DNA of 61,881 nt, from positions 1 through 61,881 of the forward strand of contig CAMDSC010000013.1 of NCBI GenBank assembly GCA_945907065.1, written 5' to 3'. A program made the position numbers and the translations under genes. The notes below the pieces were generated by a model that saw only the letters and a list, made by a program, of their open reading frames with translations, had not been told where the DNA came from and made no database searches. This DNA comes from Chitinophaga pinensis. GTDB taxonomy: Bacteria; Bacteroidota; Bacteroidia; NS11-12g; UBA9320. Shown here piece by piece: positions 43,920-52,891 of the stretch (the first letter of the stretch is position 1; every line of letters begins with the position of its first letter).

Positions 43920-46373
43920 ATGCAAAAGCTATTTACTCTTTTATTCGTCCTTATTGGATGCAATGTGTTGGCACAAACCAATACTACCGTTATAATTTAC
44001 AATTTATCAGATTCAACCAAACTTGCAGGAGTTAAAGTTGAGATTGATTTTTTGGCTCAAAATTTAAAAGGTTTTTCAAAACTTTCCGATGCCAACGGCA
44101 TGGTATCGTTCGAATTGCCGCCATCCACAGCCTTTAATTTATTGGTGAGTAAAGATGGTTTTAAACCTATTTTTAATAAAATAACCAACGCTCCCTTGCT
44201 ATTAAATATTTATTTAAAAACATTGGTGTATGACGGCGAAGAAGTTACGGTGACCGCCACCCGTGCAGGAACTACAAGTACTGCCACTTTTACCCAATTG
44301 ACAAAGAAAGAAATAGCAGCCCGAAATTTTGGGCAAGATTTACCCATTCTGTTGCAAACCACCCCATCATCAGTAACCACTAGCGATGCCGGTGCCGGAA
44401 TTGGTTACACAGGAATACGGATTCGCGGTATTGACCCCACTCGAATAAATGTCACCATCAACGGAGTGCCGCTTAACGATGCCGAATCGCAAGGGGTATT
44501 TTGGGTAAATATGCCCGACTTTGCCAGTGGGGTTGAAAATATTCAGGTTCAACGTGGAGTAGGAACAAGTACCAATGGTGCCGCGGCTTTTGGAGCCAGT
44601 ATTAATGTGAAAACCGATAAATTTTCAGAAACTCCTTATGCCAAAATGAGTGCTTCCGTAGGAAGTTTTAATACCAACCGCCAATCGGTAAAATTAGGAA
44701 CCGGCCGAATGAAAAACGACTGGTATGCCGAAGGCCGCATTTCATGGATACACAGCGACGGATTTATAGATAGAGCCGCTTCTGATTTACAGGCTTGGTC
44801 ATTTAGCACAGGTCATAAAACCAAAAAAAGTTTGTTTCAACTGATTGTATTTTCAGGAAATGAAAAAACCTATCAGGCCTGGAATGGAGTGCCAATGGCA
44901 AAGTATAAAAATGATTCATCGGAAGTAGATTCATTTATTAATTATCAATATTATGATAGCACCAAGGCGGCACAATTGCGAAGCAGCGACCCTTCAAAAT
45001 ACAATTATTACACTTACAAAAATGAAACGGATAATTACAAGCAAAGACATATTCAAATAGTTTATAATCACAGCTTACGAAAAAATCAAAGCTTCAATAT
45101 GGTGTTGCACGGCACATTAGGCGGAGGTTATTATGAAAATTTTGAACACAAAACGGATTTGATTAATTATATGGATTCACCTGCGGTATCATATGGCAAC
45201 AGATATTACCAAGCTGATTTAATTCGACAACGCTGGTTGGATAACAATTTTGCGGGAGTTGTTTTTTCATACACTAAAAATGATGTAAAAACGGATCAAA
45301 CGATTGGCGGAGCAGCGAATGCATACCATGGTAAAAACTTTGGAAAAGTAATATGGCACGAATTTATGGACATGGAAAAAGGGCCTTTTAAATACTACGA
45401 CAACAAAAGCCTAAAAACAGATGCTAATATTTATTGGAAAGTTCAGCACCGGTTTACCAAAGAATTTTCAGCCTATACTGATATGCAGGTAAGGCATGTT
45501 TATTATGACTGGTTTGGTCCAAACAATGCAGAAATTAAAGAACAACAAAATACAAATTATTTATTTTTCAATCCAAAAGCAGGCTTGCAATACCAACCCA
45601 AAAGTAACCAATTATTTTATCTTACTTATGGCCGCGGAAGCCACGAACCCATTCGTGATGATTTTGTGAACTCAAGCACCAAAAGCCGCCCAAAGTCTGA
45701 GTTTATGAATAATGTGGAAGCCGCTTTTAAAAGCAGTCATGGCGATTGGAAATATTCGTTTACCGGCTATTATATGGGTTATAAAAACCAATTGGCTTTA
45801 TCCGGAAAAATTAATGATGTGGGAGGTTACTCACGAATAAATATTTCTAAAAGTTACCGAGCAGGTATTGAAATGGAAGGCTCGGTAGATATTGCAACCT
45901 GGATAAACTGGAGCATAAATCTAACTTTGAGCAGGAACAAGGTGAAAAAATTTACAGAATATGTGGATGACTGGACCAACAGTGGACAAGTGAGCTATGA
46001 ATGGAAAAACACAGATTTAGCGTTGTCTCCAAATAATATTTTAGGGTCACAGTTTACAATAAAAGCGACCAAAGATTTAACCGTTTTACTAATAACAAAA
46101 TATGTAGACCGCCAGTATTTGGATAATACACAAACCGCCAACCGAAGCCTTGACCCATATGTTATAAATGATATGGTTATTCAATATTCAATCCCTGCAA
46201 AAGGGTATAAAAACTGTAATTTAGCTTTGATGATTAACAATATTGGAAACCAATCATATACCTCTAATGGCTACTCGTATAGCGGAATGATAAATAACTC
46301 CCGCAAGGATTTCAACTTTGTATATCCTCAGGCCGGCACTAATTTTTTGGCAAGAGTAGAGATTGGATTTTAA
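43920..46373 (+). CDS. TonB-dependent outer-membrane receptor under TPP riboswitch control
   Basis: 817 residues: signal peptide (ending near NVLAQ), a CarboxypepD_reg-like domain (SDSTKLAGVKVEIDFL-like), plug (QDLPILLQTTPSSVTTSDAG, IRIRGIDPTRINVTINGVPL, VEIQVQRGVG-like), and a barrel ending FLARVEIGF. Because it follows a TPP riboswitch, it should be made when thiamin is scarce and most likely imports thiamin or a precursor; this is inference from regulation. Such THI-regulated receptors are known in Bacteroidetes. No inner-membrane thiamin transporter gene is adjacent. Confidence 0.93.
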   Translation: MQKLFTLLFVLIGCNVLAQTNTTVIIYNLSDSTKLAGVKVEIDFLAQNLKGFSKLSDANGMVSFELPPSTAFNLLVSKDGFKPIFNKITNAPLLLNIYLKTLVYDGEEVTVTATRAGTTSTATFTQLTKKEIAARNFGQDLPILLQTTPSSVTTSDAGAGIGYTGIRIRGIDPTRINVTINGVPLNDAESQGVFWVNMPDFASGVENIQVQRGVGTSTNGAAAFGASINVKTDKFSETPYAKMSASVGSFNTNRQSVKLGTGRMKNDWYAEGRISWIHSDGFIDRAASDLQAWSFSTGHKTKKSLFQLIVFSGNEKTYQAWNGVPMAKYKNDSSEVDSFINYQYYDSTKAAQLRSSDPSKYNYYTYKNETDNYKQRHIQIVYNHSLRKNQSFNMVLHGTLGGGYYENFEHKTDLINYMDSPAVSYGNRYYQADLIRQRWLDNNFAGVVFSYTKNDVKTDQTIGGAANAYHGKNFGKVIWHEFMDMEKGPFKYYDNKSLKTDANIYWKVQHRFTKEFSAYTDMQVRHVYYDWFGPNNAEIKEQQNTNYLFFNPKAGLQYQPKSNQLFYLTYGRGSHEPIRDDFVNSSTKSRPKSEFMNNVEAAFKSSHGDWKYSFTGYYMGYKNQLALSGKINDVGGYSRINISKSYRAGIEMEGSVDIATWINWSINLTLSRNKVKKFTEYVDDWTNSGQVSYEWKNTDLALSPNNILGSQFTIKATKDLTVLLITKYVDRQYLDNTQTANRSLDPYVINDMVIQYSIPAKGYKNCNLALMINNIGNQSYTSNGYSYSGMINNSRKDFNFVYPQAGTNFLARVEIGF

Positions 46374-46387
46374 TGTATTTCATTTAT

Positions 46388-46411
46388 TGCCGTTGCTTTA
46401 AAACAACGGCA
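46388..46411. repeat. Inverted repeat after the thiamin-regulated receptor
   Basis: TTGCCGTTG and CAACGGCAA pair around an 8-base loop, 14 bases after the stop. There is no T run after it, so termination is not proven; it may stabilise the mRNA end. Confidence 0.5.
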
Positions 46412-46423
46412 ATAGATTAAACC

Positions 46424-46431
46424 TATTTTTG
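46424..46431 (+). promoter_or_regulatory. Possible -7 element for the gene at 46440
   Basis: TATTTTTG matches TAnnTTTG and ends 8 bases before the ATG, so the transcript would be nearly leaderless. No TTG at the usual distance. Confidence 0.35.
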
Positions 46432-46439
46432 CACCTGAT

Positions 46440-46784
46440 ATGCAATCGGAAATGGTGGCCAAATGGCAAAAGATAATTCAAAAAATTCAACAGGATTTTA
46501 ATAAAACTCCGGATGTAAATGCCATCCTGTTTTTAATAGGGATGCGGGAATTTGGATTGCCTCGTGAAAAATTTACAAAGGAAGAAAAAGTAGAATTGAT
46601 GCACATTGCCGTTTGTCGGTTGTTGAGTAGTTCGGGATATTATGAATTAGAAGGTATAGATAAAGACGGTTGGCCGCACTGGAAATCTATTAAAAAACTT
46701 CCGTTTATTGATGTGTTTCAACAAGAAACTTTTTTGCGCCAGCACATTATTGATTATTTTGAAACCGAAGGCCTTTTAGAATAA
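46440..46784 (+). CDS. Conserved hypothetical cytoplasmic protein
   Basis: 114 residues without signal or membrane helix. It has regular alternation of helical segments (WQKIIQKIQQDFNKTPDVNA, FTKEEKVELMHIAVCRLLSS) and ends YFETEGLLE. Similar short proteins occur as single genes in Bacteroidota; I do not recognise a named domain. It lies alone between the riboswitch-controlled receptor and an opposing aminotransferase-like gene, with an A/T repeat at its end. Confidence 0.7.
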   Translation: MQSEMVAKWQKIIQKIQQDFNKTPDVNAILFLIGMREFGLPREKFTKEEKVELMHIAVCRLLSSSGYYELEGIDKDGWPHWKSIKKLPFIDVFQQETFLRQHIIDYFETEGLLE

Positions 46785-46818
46785 TTAGGAATCTGGAATT
46801 AAGAATTAGAAATTGATT
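46785..46818. repeat. A/T-rich repeat at the 3' end of the aminotransferase-like gene
   Basis: Contains TAATTAGGAATCTGGAATTA and GAATTAGAAATTG units, similar to the stretch at 17865-17906 read in reverse. The minus-strand gene's last codons (SISNS) and stop lie in it. Confidence 0.35.
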
Positions 46819-48085
46819 TTATCGCTTCAACAAACTTATCCAAATCAGCAATTGAAGTATAAAGATGTGGTGTAATTCTTACTCCTTTTATATAGGGATG
46901 ATCAATAGCTACTGTAAAAATTTTAAAGTCTTTTAAAAGTTTATCGGCTAATTGCTGCGGGGTATAACCTTTTACCAAAAAATTAGCAATGGCTCCACTT
47001 CGTTCGCTGGTCAAGGGTGTGTTTATTGTTACTTTATCTAAGTGCTGAACTTTTGCCACCCAATAGCTTTTCAAATATTGCAACCGCTCCTGTTTAAGTG
47101 TACTTCCAATGGCATTATGAAATTTTATAGCTTCGTTAATGGCCATCACAGTTTGAGGCGGTTTGGTTCCCTGATGTTCAAATTTTCGGATGTTATCATC
47201 CCCAAATTCATCATCAGCCATTAGTGGCCAAATTTTATGAATATGCTGTTTCTTCATCATCAAAAAACCTGCACCCAATGGGCAGCACAGCCATTTGTGT
47301 AAACTGGCTGCTAAGTAATCGGCACCTAATTCTGCGGGTTTAAAATCAATATGCGCCACACTATGGGCCGCATCTACTATCACTTCTATTCCTTTGGCAT
47401 GAGCAGCATCTATAATTTTTTTAGCCGGTAATAATTGACCACTTAAATTAATCATATGGGTGAGATGAATAACTTTGGTTTTGGAAGTGGCCAAAGAAAG
47501 ATAAGCATTTACCAACTCTTCATCTGACTTGGGTAGCAAAGGGATTTGGGCAATTTTTATTACAATACCTTCTCTTTTTTCCTGTTGTTTAAATGCAGCT
47601 ACCATACTTCCATAATCCTGATTGCCTATAATTACTTCATCGCCTTTTTGCCATGGAAACCCTGAAATTATGGTATTTAAACCTTCGGTTGTATTTCGTG
47701 TTAACACCAATTCTTCGGCATCACAACCTAAAAATTCTGATAGATTTTTACGGGTTTGTTCAATCATGTCTCGCTGTTCGCGACGCATAAACCAACTTGT
47801 TCTATGGTTAATATCGTGTTCTTTAGCTTGGTGAAATTGCTCTGTGCTAAAGGGCTGTGGACTGAAATATCCGTTTTCAAGATTGATAAAATCTTTGGAA
47901 TAATTAAACATTCCCCGAACTATGTTCCAGTAATTTTCATCCATTACAGGATTTATTCCTGTCTTTTCTTTTAATTTATTTAAAGCTTCCGAATTCATGG
48001 TTTTTGCAAATGGACGAGCCAAACCTGCCAATGGCAAACCTGTTAAAAGAATTCCGGATTGGGTTAAAAATGTTTTGCGCTGCAT
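46799..48085 (-). CDS. Exported-looking class V aminotransferase-fold PLP protein
   Basis: 428 residues. The PLP lysine is in ADYLAASLHKWLCCPLGAGF and the pyridine Asp in VIVDAAHSVAHIDF; TRNTTEGLNTIISGFPW is the cofactor-phosphate block. The fold is shared by isopenicillin-N epimerase-like proteins, cysteine desulfurases and selenocysteine lyases. The N terminus reads MQRKTFLTQSGILLTGLPLA, a Tat-like signal (Arg-Lys-x-Phe-Leu) with a following hydrophobic stretch, so export as a folded holoenzyme is plausible. Substrate cannot be told. It stands alone on the minus strand. Confidence 0.85.
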   Translation of the reverse strand: MQRKTFLTQSGILLTGLPLAGLARPFAKTMNSEALNKLKEKTGINPVMDENYWNIVRGMFNYSKDFINLENGYFSPQPFSTEQFHQAKEHDINHRTSWFMRREQRDMIEQTRKNLSEFLGCDAEELVLTRNTTEGLNTIISGFPWQKGDEVIIGNQDYGSMVAAFKQQEKREGIVIKIAQIPLLPKSDEELVNAYLSLATSKTKVIHLTHMINLSGQLLPAKKIIDAAHAKGIEVIVDAAHSVAHIDFKPAELGADYLAASLHKWLCCPLGAGFLMMKKQHIHKIWPLMADDEFGDDNIRKFEHQGTKPPQTVMAINEAIKFHNAIGSTLKQERLQYLKSYWVAKVQHLDKVTINTPLTSERSGAIANFLVKGYTPQQLADKLLKDFKIFTVAIDHPYIKGVRITPHLYTSIADLDKFVEAIKSISNS

Positions 48086-48197
48086 AGTTTTTCAAACCAC
48101 TAAAGTACTTTAAATTTTAATTAACCTTTAAATTTTTGATTACCGGACTTAATATATCCGTCACGATTAAATTATTTATTAATACATGAAAGTACTC

Positions 48198-48734
48198 CTA
48201 CCAATCATCTTTCTTTTTGGCTGGTGGAGTTTTTACCGCTTTTTTAAGTTCGGTTTTTAGGTTATCAAAATAAGAATTGGTTTGCTCAATATAACCCTGA
48301 TAGGCTTCTTTATAATATTGGTCTTTGGTATCCATCCATTTTGAAACATCATAATAGGAAGCTTGAACCCAACGAATACGAGTAATTTCATATTTAAATT
48401 TACCATCCTTAAAATTTAAAGTGATGGTATATGCCACCATTCCGTCATAGGATTCAACGCCTTTTTTATCTTTACTGTTAATTTTAAATTGTGCTTTGCC
48501 AACTATTTCACCAGTCTCAGGGTTTTTAGTTTGCACCATTCCTGTTGGATTGGAATAAAATTTATTAATCCATGCCATAGCACGGTCATACAATTCAGCC
48601 TGCTTAGCACCGGGCACATCCACCACTTCTTTAATTAAGGCTTGTTTGGTTTCGGCATCCACGGGCAGTGTTTGTTGAGCATAAGCAATTACAAACGAAA
48701 AGAAAAGACTAATGGTTAAGATAATTTTTTGCAT
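48198..48734 (-). CDS. Exported DUF4468 protein (TBP-like fold)
   Basis: 178 residues with a signal peptide (to about IAYAQ). The body fits DUF4468: LPVDAETKQALIKEVVDVPG, ELYDRAMAWINKFY, and KYEITRIRWVQ near the end, a domain found in Bacteroidota with a TBP-like fold and no known role. A Lys-rich tail (KTPPAKKKDDW) ends the chain. A divergent gene lies 140 bases away with -7 elements for both directions in the gap. Confidence 0.82.
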   Translation of the reverse strand: MQKIILTISLFFSFVIAYAQQTLPVDAETKQALIKEVVDVPGAKQAELYDRAMAWINKFYSNPTGMVQTKNPETGEIVGKAQFKINSKDKKGVESYDGMVAYTITLNFKDGKFKYEITRIRWVQASYYDVSKWMDTKDQYYKEAYQGYIEQTNSYFDNLKTELKKAVKTPPAKKKDDW

Positions 48735-48762
48735 TTTTATAAATTTGTTTAATATTAAACCT

Positions 48763-48770
48763 CAAAGGTA
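48763..48770 (-). promoter_or_regulatory. Possible -7 element for the DUF4468 gene
   Basis: Read on the minus strand this is TACCTTTG, fitting TAnnTTTG, 28 bases before the ATG. No TTG at -33. Confidence 0.4.
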
Positions 48771-48805
48771 AAGATTTATTGTATTTCATTGTTTGGTTTT
48801 AGAGT

Positions 48806-48813
48806 TACTTTTG
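48806..48813 (+). promoter_or_regulatory. Possible -7 element for the AcpH-like/PorV-like pair
   Basis: TACTTTTG fits TAnnTTTG and lies 61 bases before the TTG start at 48875. Upstream TTG triplets are at non-standard spacing. Confidence 0.4.
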
Positions 48814-48874
48814 TCAAACCGTAAGCAAACAAAAGATTAAAAATTGAGTTTAAATTACAAATCATTCTACTACT

Positions 48875-49534
48875 TTGAATTTTTTTGCACATTACTATTT
48901 TCATCACAAGCCCAACAACAGCTGGCATAACGCCGGTTTGTTGTTTCCTGATTTATTACGAATTTTTACTAAAGAGCAACGTATTTCCGAAAAAAGTAAT
49001 ATTGATTTTGGCTATAATCAAAAGGATTATAAAAATTTAATACATGGAATTCAAAATCATTTTAGAGGAGATGAAATTTTTCATAACTGGGATTGGTTTA
49101 AAGAAAAAAATCATGAATTGGCAATAACCATTCGTGAGAGTAAATTGGGAATAAAACGCGATTGGTTTTTGGCTCATATTTTTATTGAACTTACTATTGA
49201 CCATGTTTTAGTGAATGAAAATAAAACAATGGTTAAAGAATTATATGCTGATTTGATGGCGTGTGATAAACTAGGTTGGGAGCTTTTTTTTAATAAAAAC
49301 AAATTTGGAGAGTTTGAAATGTGGTATGAAAGCTTTGATCGATTTAATAAGAATCAATATATTTTTACATATAAAGATACTGACAATATTATTTATGCGT
49401 TAAACCGTATATGCCAAAGTATAGGAATTGGAAAATTTGATGACAATCAAAATCAATTTTTATTAGTATTATTGAACGATTTTATTCCTCAGGTAAAATT
49501 AAAAATTAACGAATTACGTAAAATATTAGAATGA
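48875..49534 (+). CDS. AcpH-like (acyl carrier protein phosphodiesterase family) protein
   Basis: 219 residues. The opening NFFAHYYFHHKPNNSWHNAG, with LFPDLLRIF, and the later GIQNHFRGDEIFHN and FLAHIFIELTIDHVL, match the layout of ACP phosphodiesterase relatives (NFLAH start, HFxxD-type metal ligands), but the overall match is weak, so the activity is uncertain. The start is TTG, and relatives also begin Met-Asn-Phe. The stop overlaps the start of the PorV/PorQ-family gene as ATGA, coupling the two. Confidence 0.68.
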   Translation: MNFFAHYYFHHKPNNSWHNAGLLFPDLLRIFTKEQRISEKSNIDFGYNQKDYKNLIHGIQNHFRGDEIFHNWDWFKEKNHELAITIRESKLGIKRDWFLAHIFIELTIDHVLVNENKTMVKELYADLMACDKLGWELFFNKNKFGEFEMWYESFDRFNKNQYIFTYKDTDNIIYALNRICQSIGIGKFDDNQNQFLLVLLNDFIPQVKLKINELRKILE

Positions 49535-50613
49535 AGAAGTACCTAATAATTATTTTTTTAACATTATTTTCAACCCGTGTTTTTGCACAAAGCACCCCTA
49601 AATATAGCAATGATTTTTTGAATATCGGTGTTGGGGCCAGAGCCTTTGGAATGGCCAATTCAGTGGTAGCATCGAGTGATGACGTAACTTCAGGCTATTG
49701 GAATCCTTCTGGTTTGCTTTCGCTGAAAGATAATTTGCAGCTTTCGTTCATGCACTCGGCTTATTTGGCCGGAGTTGCCAATTATGATTATGGAGCATTT
49801 GCTACCAAACTGGATGATAAACGAGCTGTGGGAGTTTCGGTAATTCGTTTTAGTGTAGATGGAATTCCAAATACTTTAGATTTGATACGAAATGGTCAGA
49901 TAGACTATAATCGGGTTACTAGCTTTTCAGCAAGCGACTATGCCTTTTTATTTAGTTATGCTCAAAAAACACGAATTGAAGGATTGATTTTGGGAGGAAA
50001 TGCTAAAATTATTAATCGTAAGGCTGGCGAATTCACAACAGCTTGGGGTTTTGGATTGGATGCTTCATTACAATATAAAAGTAAAGGCAATTGGCAATTT
50101 GGCATTATGGCTCGAGATATTTCAACCACTTTTAATGCCTGGAATTTTTCGTTTACCGATGCCGAAAAAAATACGTTTATTCAAACTCAGAACGAAATTC
50201 CTAAAAACTCGTTAGAAATAACCTTACCTACATTTATACTTGGTACTGGAAAATTATTTCAATTAAATAACAATATAGGATTGCGGGCTGAATCTAACGT
50301 TGCCATCAATACTGACGGGCAACGCAACGTTTTGGTAAGTTCAAAATATTTTAATCTTGACCCTAATTTGGGGGTTGAAGCCAATTATAAAAATGCTGTT
50401 TTTATTAGAGCAGGAATAGGAAAGTTTCAAAGAGAACTTGATATTAATAATAAAAAAGCGCTGACATTACAACCTAATATTGGCTTAGGTTTAAAATTGG
50501 GAAGTATAATGCTTGACTATGCACTTACTGATATTGGTGATGTTTCAGCATCACTTTATAGTAATTTATTTGCAGTAAGATTTAGTATCAACAAAAAAGA
50601 AGTGCCTAAGTAA
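49531..50613 (+). CDS. PorV/PorQ-family outer-membrane protein (T9SS-associated)
   Basis: 360 residues with a signal peptide (to about RVFAQ). The N-terminal NIGVGARAFGMANSVVASSDDVTSGYWNPSGL is the PorV/PorQ hallmark (GARxxGMG, then WNPAGL), found in FadL-type barrels; the rest is a beta barrel ending FAVRFSI. PorV shuttles T9SS cargo, and this family also includes PorV2 and PorQ; the type is not fixed. Two T9SS cargo genes lie in the same window. Its start overlaps the AcpH-like stop. Confidence 0.85.
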   Translation: MKKYLIIIFLTLFSTRVFAQSTPKYSNDFLNIGVGARAFGMANSVVASSDDVTSGYWNPSGLLSLKDNLQLSFMHSAYLAGVANYDYGAFATKLDDKRAVGVSVIRFSVDGIPNTLDLIRNGQIDYNRVTSFSASDYAFLFSYAQKTRIEGLILGGNAKIINRKAGEFTTAWGFGLDASLQYKSKGNWQFGIMARDISTTFNAWNFSFTDAEKNTFIQTQNEIPKNSLEITLPTFILGTGKLFQLNNNIGLRAESNVAINTDGQRNVLVSSKYFNLDPNLGVEANYKNAVFIRAGIGKFQRELDINNKKALTLQPNIGLGLKLGSIMLDYALTDIGDVSASLYSNLFAVRFSINKKEVPK

Positions 50614-50687
50614 TTTTATTGAAATTAATTCTTCAAAAAATTAAACATCTTCATTCGGGTTTTTCTTACTTTCCATTAAAATTTTCG

Positions 50688-50695
50688 TAGGTTTG
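50688..50695 (+). promoter_or_regulatory. Possible -7 element for fabH
   Basis: TAGGTTTG fits TAnnTTTG, 20 bases before the ATG. No TTG at the expected -33 position. Confidence 0.4.
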
Positions 50696-50715
50696 TTTCC
50701 ATTAATTTCAAAATT

Positions 50716-51705
50716 ATGCCAAATTCATACATTGCCGGTCTAGGCCATTACCTGCCTGAGAGAATAGTTACGAATAAAGATCTTGAAAAAATAATGGATA
50801 CCACTGATGAGTGGATAGTGGAACGCACTGGCATCAACTCACGACATTGGGCAGATATGAGTGTAGACAGCACTTCCAATATGGGGACCAAAGCTTCACT
50901 AAAAGCTTTGAAAAATGCAAACCTCGAAGCTTCAGATGTAGATTTTATAATATTTTGCACCCTATCGCCTGATTACAGTTTTCCAGGTGGAGGAGTTATG
51001 GTTCAGGAGCAATTAGGTATTGGTACAATAGGGGCTCTGGATATTAGAAATCAATGTTCTGGCTTTGTATATGGGCTAAGCGTAGCCGATCAATTTATTA
51101 AAAGCGGAATGTATATAACCATTTTAGTAATTGGTTCAGAAATACACAGTACTGGATTGGATAAAACCACCCGTGGCCGAAATGTATCCGTAATATTTGG
51201 CGATGGTGCCGGGGCTGCCGTTATAAGAGCTACAGATGAACCAGGGCATGGTGTTTTATCCACCCATTTGCACAGCCAAGGAAAGTATGCCGAAGAATTG
51301 GTTGTATTAGAACCTGGTTCATCAAGCCTGAACAGAACCGAATATTTACCTGAAAAAATTTACCCTATAATGAATGGGAGCAATGTTTTTAAACATGCAG
51401 TTACCCGTTTTCCGGAGGTAATAATGGAAGCATTAAATAAAAATGGCTATACTCCTTCAGATATCAATTTATTAATTCCTCATCAGGCCAATTTGCGCAT
51501 ATCCCAGTTTATACAAAAAACAATGAAACTGCGCGATGATCAAGTTTTTAATAATATTATGAAGTATGGTAATACTACTGCCGCTTCTGTTCCCATAGCA
51601 TTGTCCGAAGCTTGGCAAGAAGGAAAAGTTAAAGAAGGAGACCTAATTTGTTTGGCTGCTTTTGGAAGTGGATTTACTTGGGCTAGTGCTTTAATTCGTT
51701 GGTAA
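50716..51705 (+). CDS. 3-Oxoacyl-ACP synthase III family protein (FabH-type)
   Basis: 329 residues with the thiolase-fold catalytic triad of KAS III: Cys114 (RNQCSGFVYG), His256 (LLIPHQANLRI) and Asn286 (MKYGNTTAAS). GDGAGAAVI is the usual glycine-rich block. It starts fatty-acid synthesis by joining acetyl- or branched acyl-CoA to malonyl-ACP; relatives also make special fatty acids or start other pathways, so the primer is not fixed. It is followed by pdxA 60 bases later, probably an accidental neighbour. Confidence 0.92.
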   Translation: MPNSYIAGLGHYLPERIVTNKDLEKIMDTTDEWIVERTGINSRHWADMSVDSTSNMGTKASLKALKNANLEASDVDFIIFCTLSPDYSFPGGGVMVQEQLGIGTIGALDIRNQCSGFVYGLSVADQFIKSGMYITILVIGSEIHSTGLDKTTRGRNVSVIFGDGAGAAVIRATDEPGHGVLSTHLHSQGKYAEELVVLEPGSSSLNRTEYLPEKIYPIMNGSNVFKHAVTRFPEVIMEALNKNGYTPSDINLLIPHQANLRISQFIQKTMKLRDDQVFNNIMKYGNTTAASVPIALSEAWQEGKVKEGDLICLAAFGSGFTWASALIRW

Positions 51706-51765
51706 AGTTTATCACTTTAACTTCACCTTATTAACTAAAAATACCGAAATTCGCCACACAATAAT

Positions 51766-52860
51766 ATGAGTGATAAAATAAAAATAGGAATAACTGCAGG
51801 GGATATAAACGGGGTGGGGCTTGACATCATTTTAAGAATATTTGCCGAAGAAGGATTTGGCAATCAATTTATTCCGGTATTGTATGCCAATCCGCAATCT
51901 ATAAAGTTTTATAAAAACCTGCTGGAATTAACGGATAAACCGGTTTATAAAATTATAAAACACACCTCCGAGTGTGAAGAAGGCAAACTTAATCTTAGAA
52001 TTTGCACCGAAGAAGAAATTTTTATCCAACCCGGTGAAGCCTCTGAAGCAGGAGGAAAATTTGCATTAGCAGCTTTAAAAATGGCCATGACCGATGTAAA
52101 AGATGGCCAAATTCAAGCCATTTGCACCGCTCCTATTGATAAGCACAGTATTAAAAGTAACGACTTCCCTTTTAACGGGCACACCGGTTATTTGGCCAAG
52201 GAAATGGATGCCTCAAACTATGCCATGATGTTGGTTTCGGATAATTTAAGGGTAGGATTAGTTACAGAACACGTTCCCTTAAAAGATGTATCATCCATGT
52301 TAACTCAGGAACTAATACTTGAAAAAATAAGAGTTATTCATGAATCGTTAAAAATAGATTTTGGAATTATTAAACCAAAAATTGCCGTGTTGGGATTAAA
52401 TCCCCACTCAGGTGATGGTGGCGTAATTGGTCGTGAAGAAATAGAAATAATACAACCTGCCGTAGAAAAAGCCCAAGCCGAAAAAATGGTAGTTTGGGGT
52501 CCTTACTCAGCCGACGGATTTTTTGGCAATCACCAGTTTAGCCAGTTTGATGCGGTGTTGGCAATGTATCACGACCAAGGATTAATTCCTTTTAAGTACA
52601 TGGCTTTTGAAGATGGAGTAAACTTTACTGCAGGGTTACCAATCGTTCGTACCTCGCCCGACCATGGCACAGCCTATTCTTTGGCAGGTAAAGGAACAGC
52701 CAATGTTTCATCCTTTACAGCAGCCCTGAATATGGCAAGCCGCATCCATCATCAGCGCATTGAAAATATGGAAATGGCTAAAAATCCTCTTAATTTTACA
52801 AAATACCGCAAAGAGAAATTCAGTATCGGTGTACCTAATATGCCGAGACGCGATGGGTAA
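51766..52860 (+). CDS. pdxA: 4-Hydroxythreonine-4-phosphate dehydrogenase PdxA
   Basis: 364 residues. KIGITAGDINGVGLDIIL is the family start; PFNGHTGYLAKEM, LGLNPHSGDGGVIGREE and MYHDQGLIPFKYM hold substrate and zinc ligands (His in GHTGYL, His in NPHSG, His in YHDQG). It oxidises 4-hydroxy-L-threonine phosphate in the DXP-dependent vitamin B6 route. The B6 enzymes kbl, the desulfhydrase and the aminotransferase-like protein in this window depend on PLP, but no link is implied. It follows fabH on the same strand. Confidence 0.94.
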   Translation: MSDKIKIGITAGDINGVGLDIILRIFAEEGFGNQFIPVLYANPQSIKFYKNLLELTDKPVYKIIKHTSECEEGKLNLRICTEEEIFIQPGEASEAGGKFALAALKMAMTDVKDGQIQAICTAPIDKHSIKSNDFPFNGHTGYLAKEMDASNYAMMLVSDNLRVGLVTEHVPLKDVSSMLTQELILEKIRVIHESLKIDFGIIKPKIAVLGLNPHSGDGGVIGREEIEIIQPAVEKAQAEKMVVWGPYSADGFFGNHQFSQFDAVLAMYHDQGLIPFKYMAFEDGVNFTAGLPIVRTSPDHGTAYSLAGKGTANVSSFTAALNMASRIHHQRIENMEMAKNPLNFTKYRKEKFSIGVPNMPRRDG

Positions 52861-52891
52861 TAGGTTCATAACCTTTTACCTTTCTTATATA

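Noticed and set aside
43784-44035. Open frame overlapping the TPP riboswitch and receptor start
   Set aside because: It lies across the conserved RNA element in another frame and has no protein-like features.
46388-46411. Terminator after the thiamin-regulated receptor
   Set aside because: Good stem but no T run; kept as an inverted repeat only.
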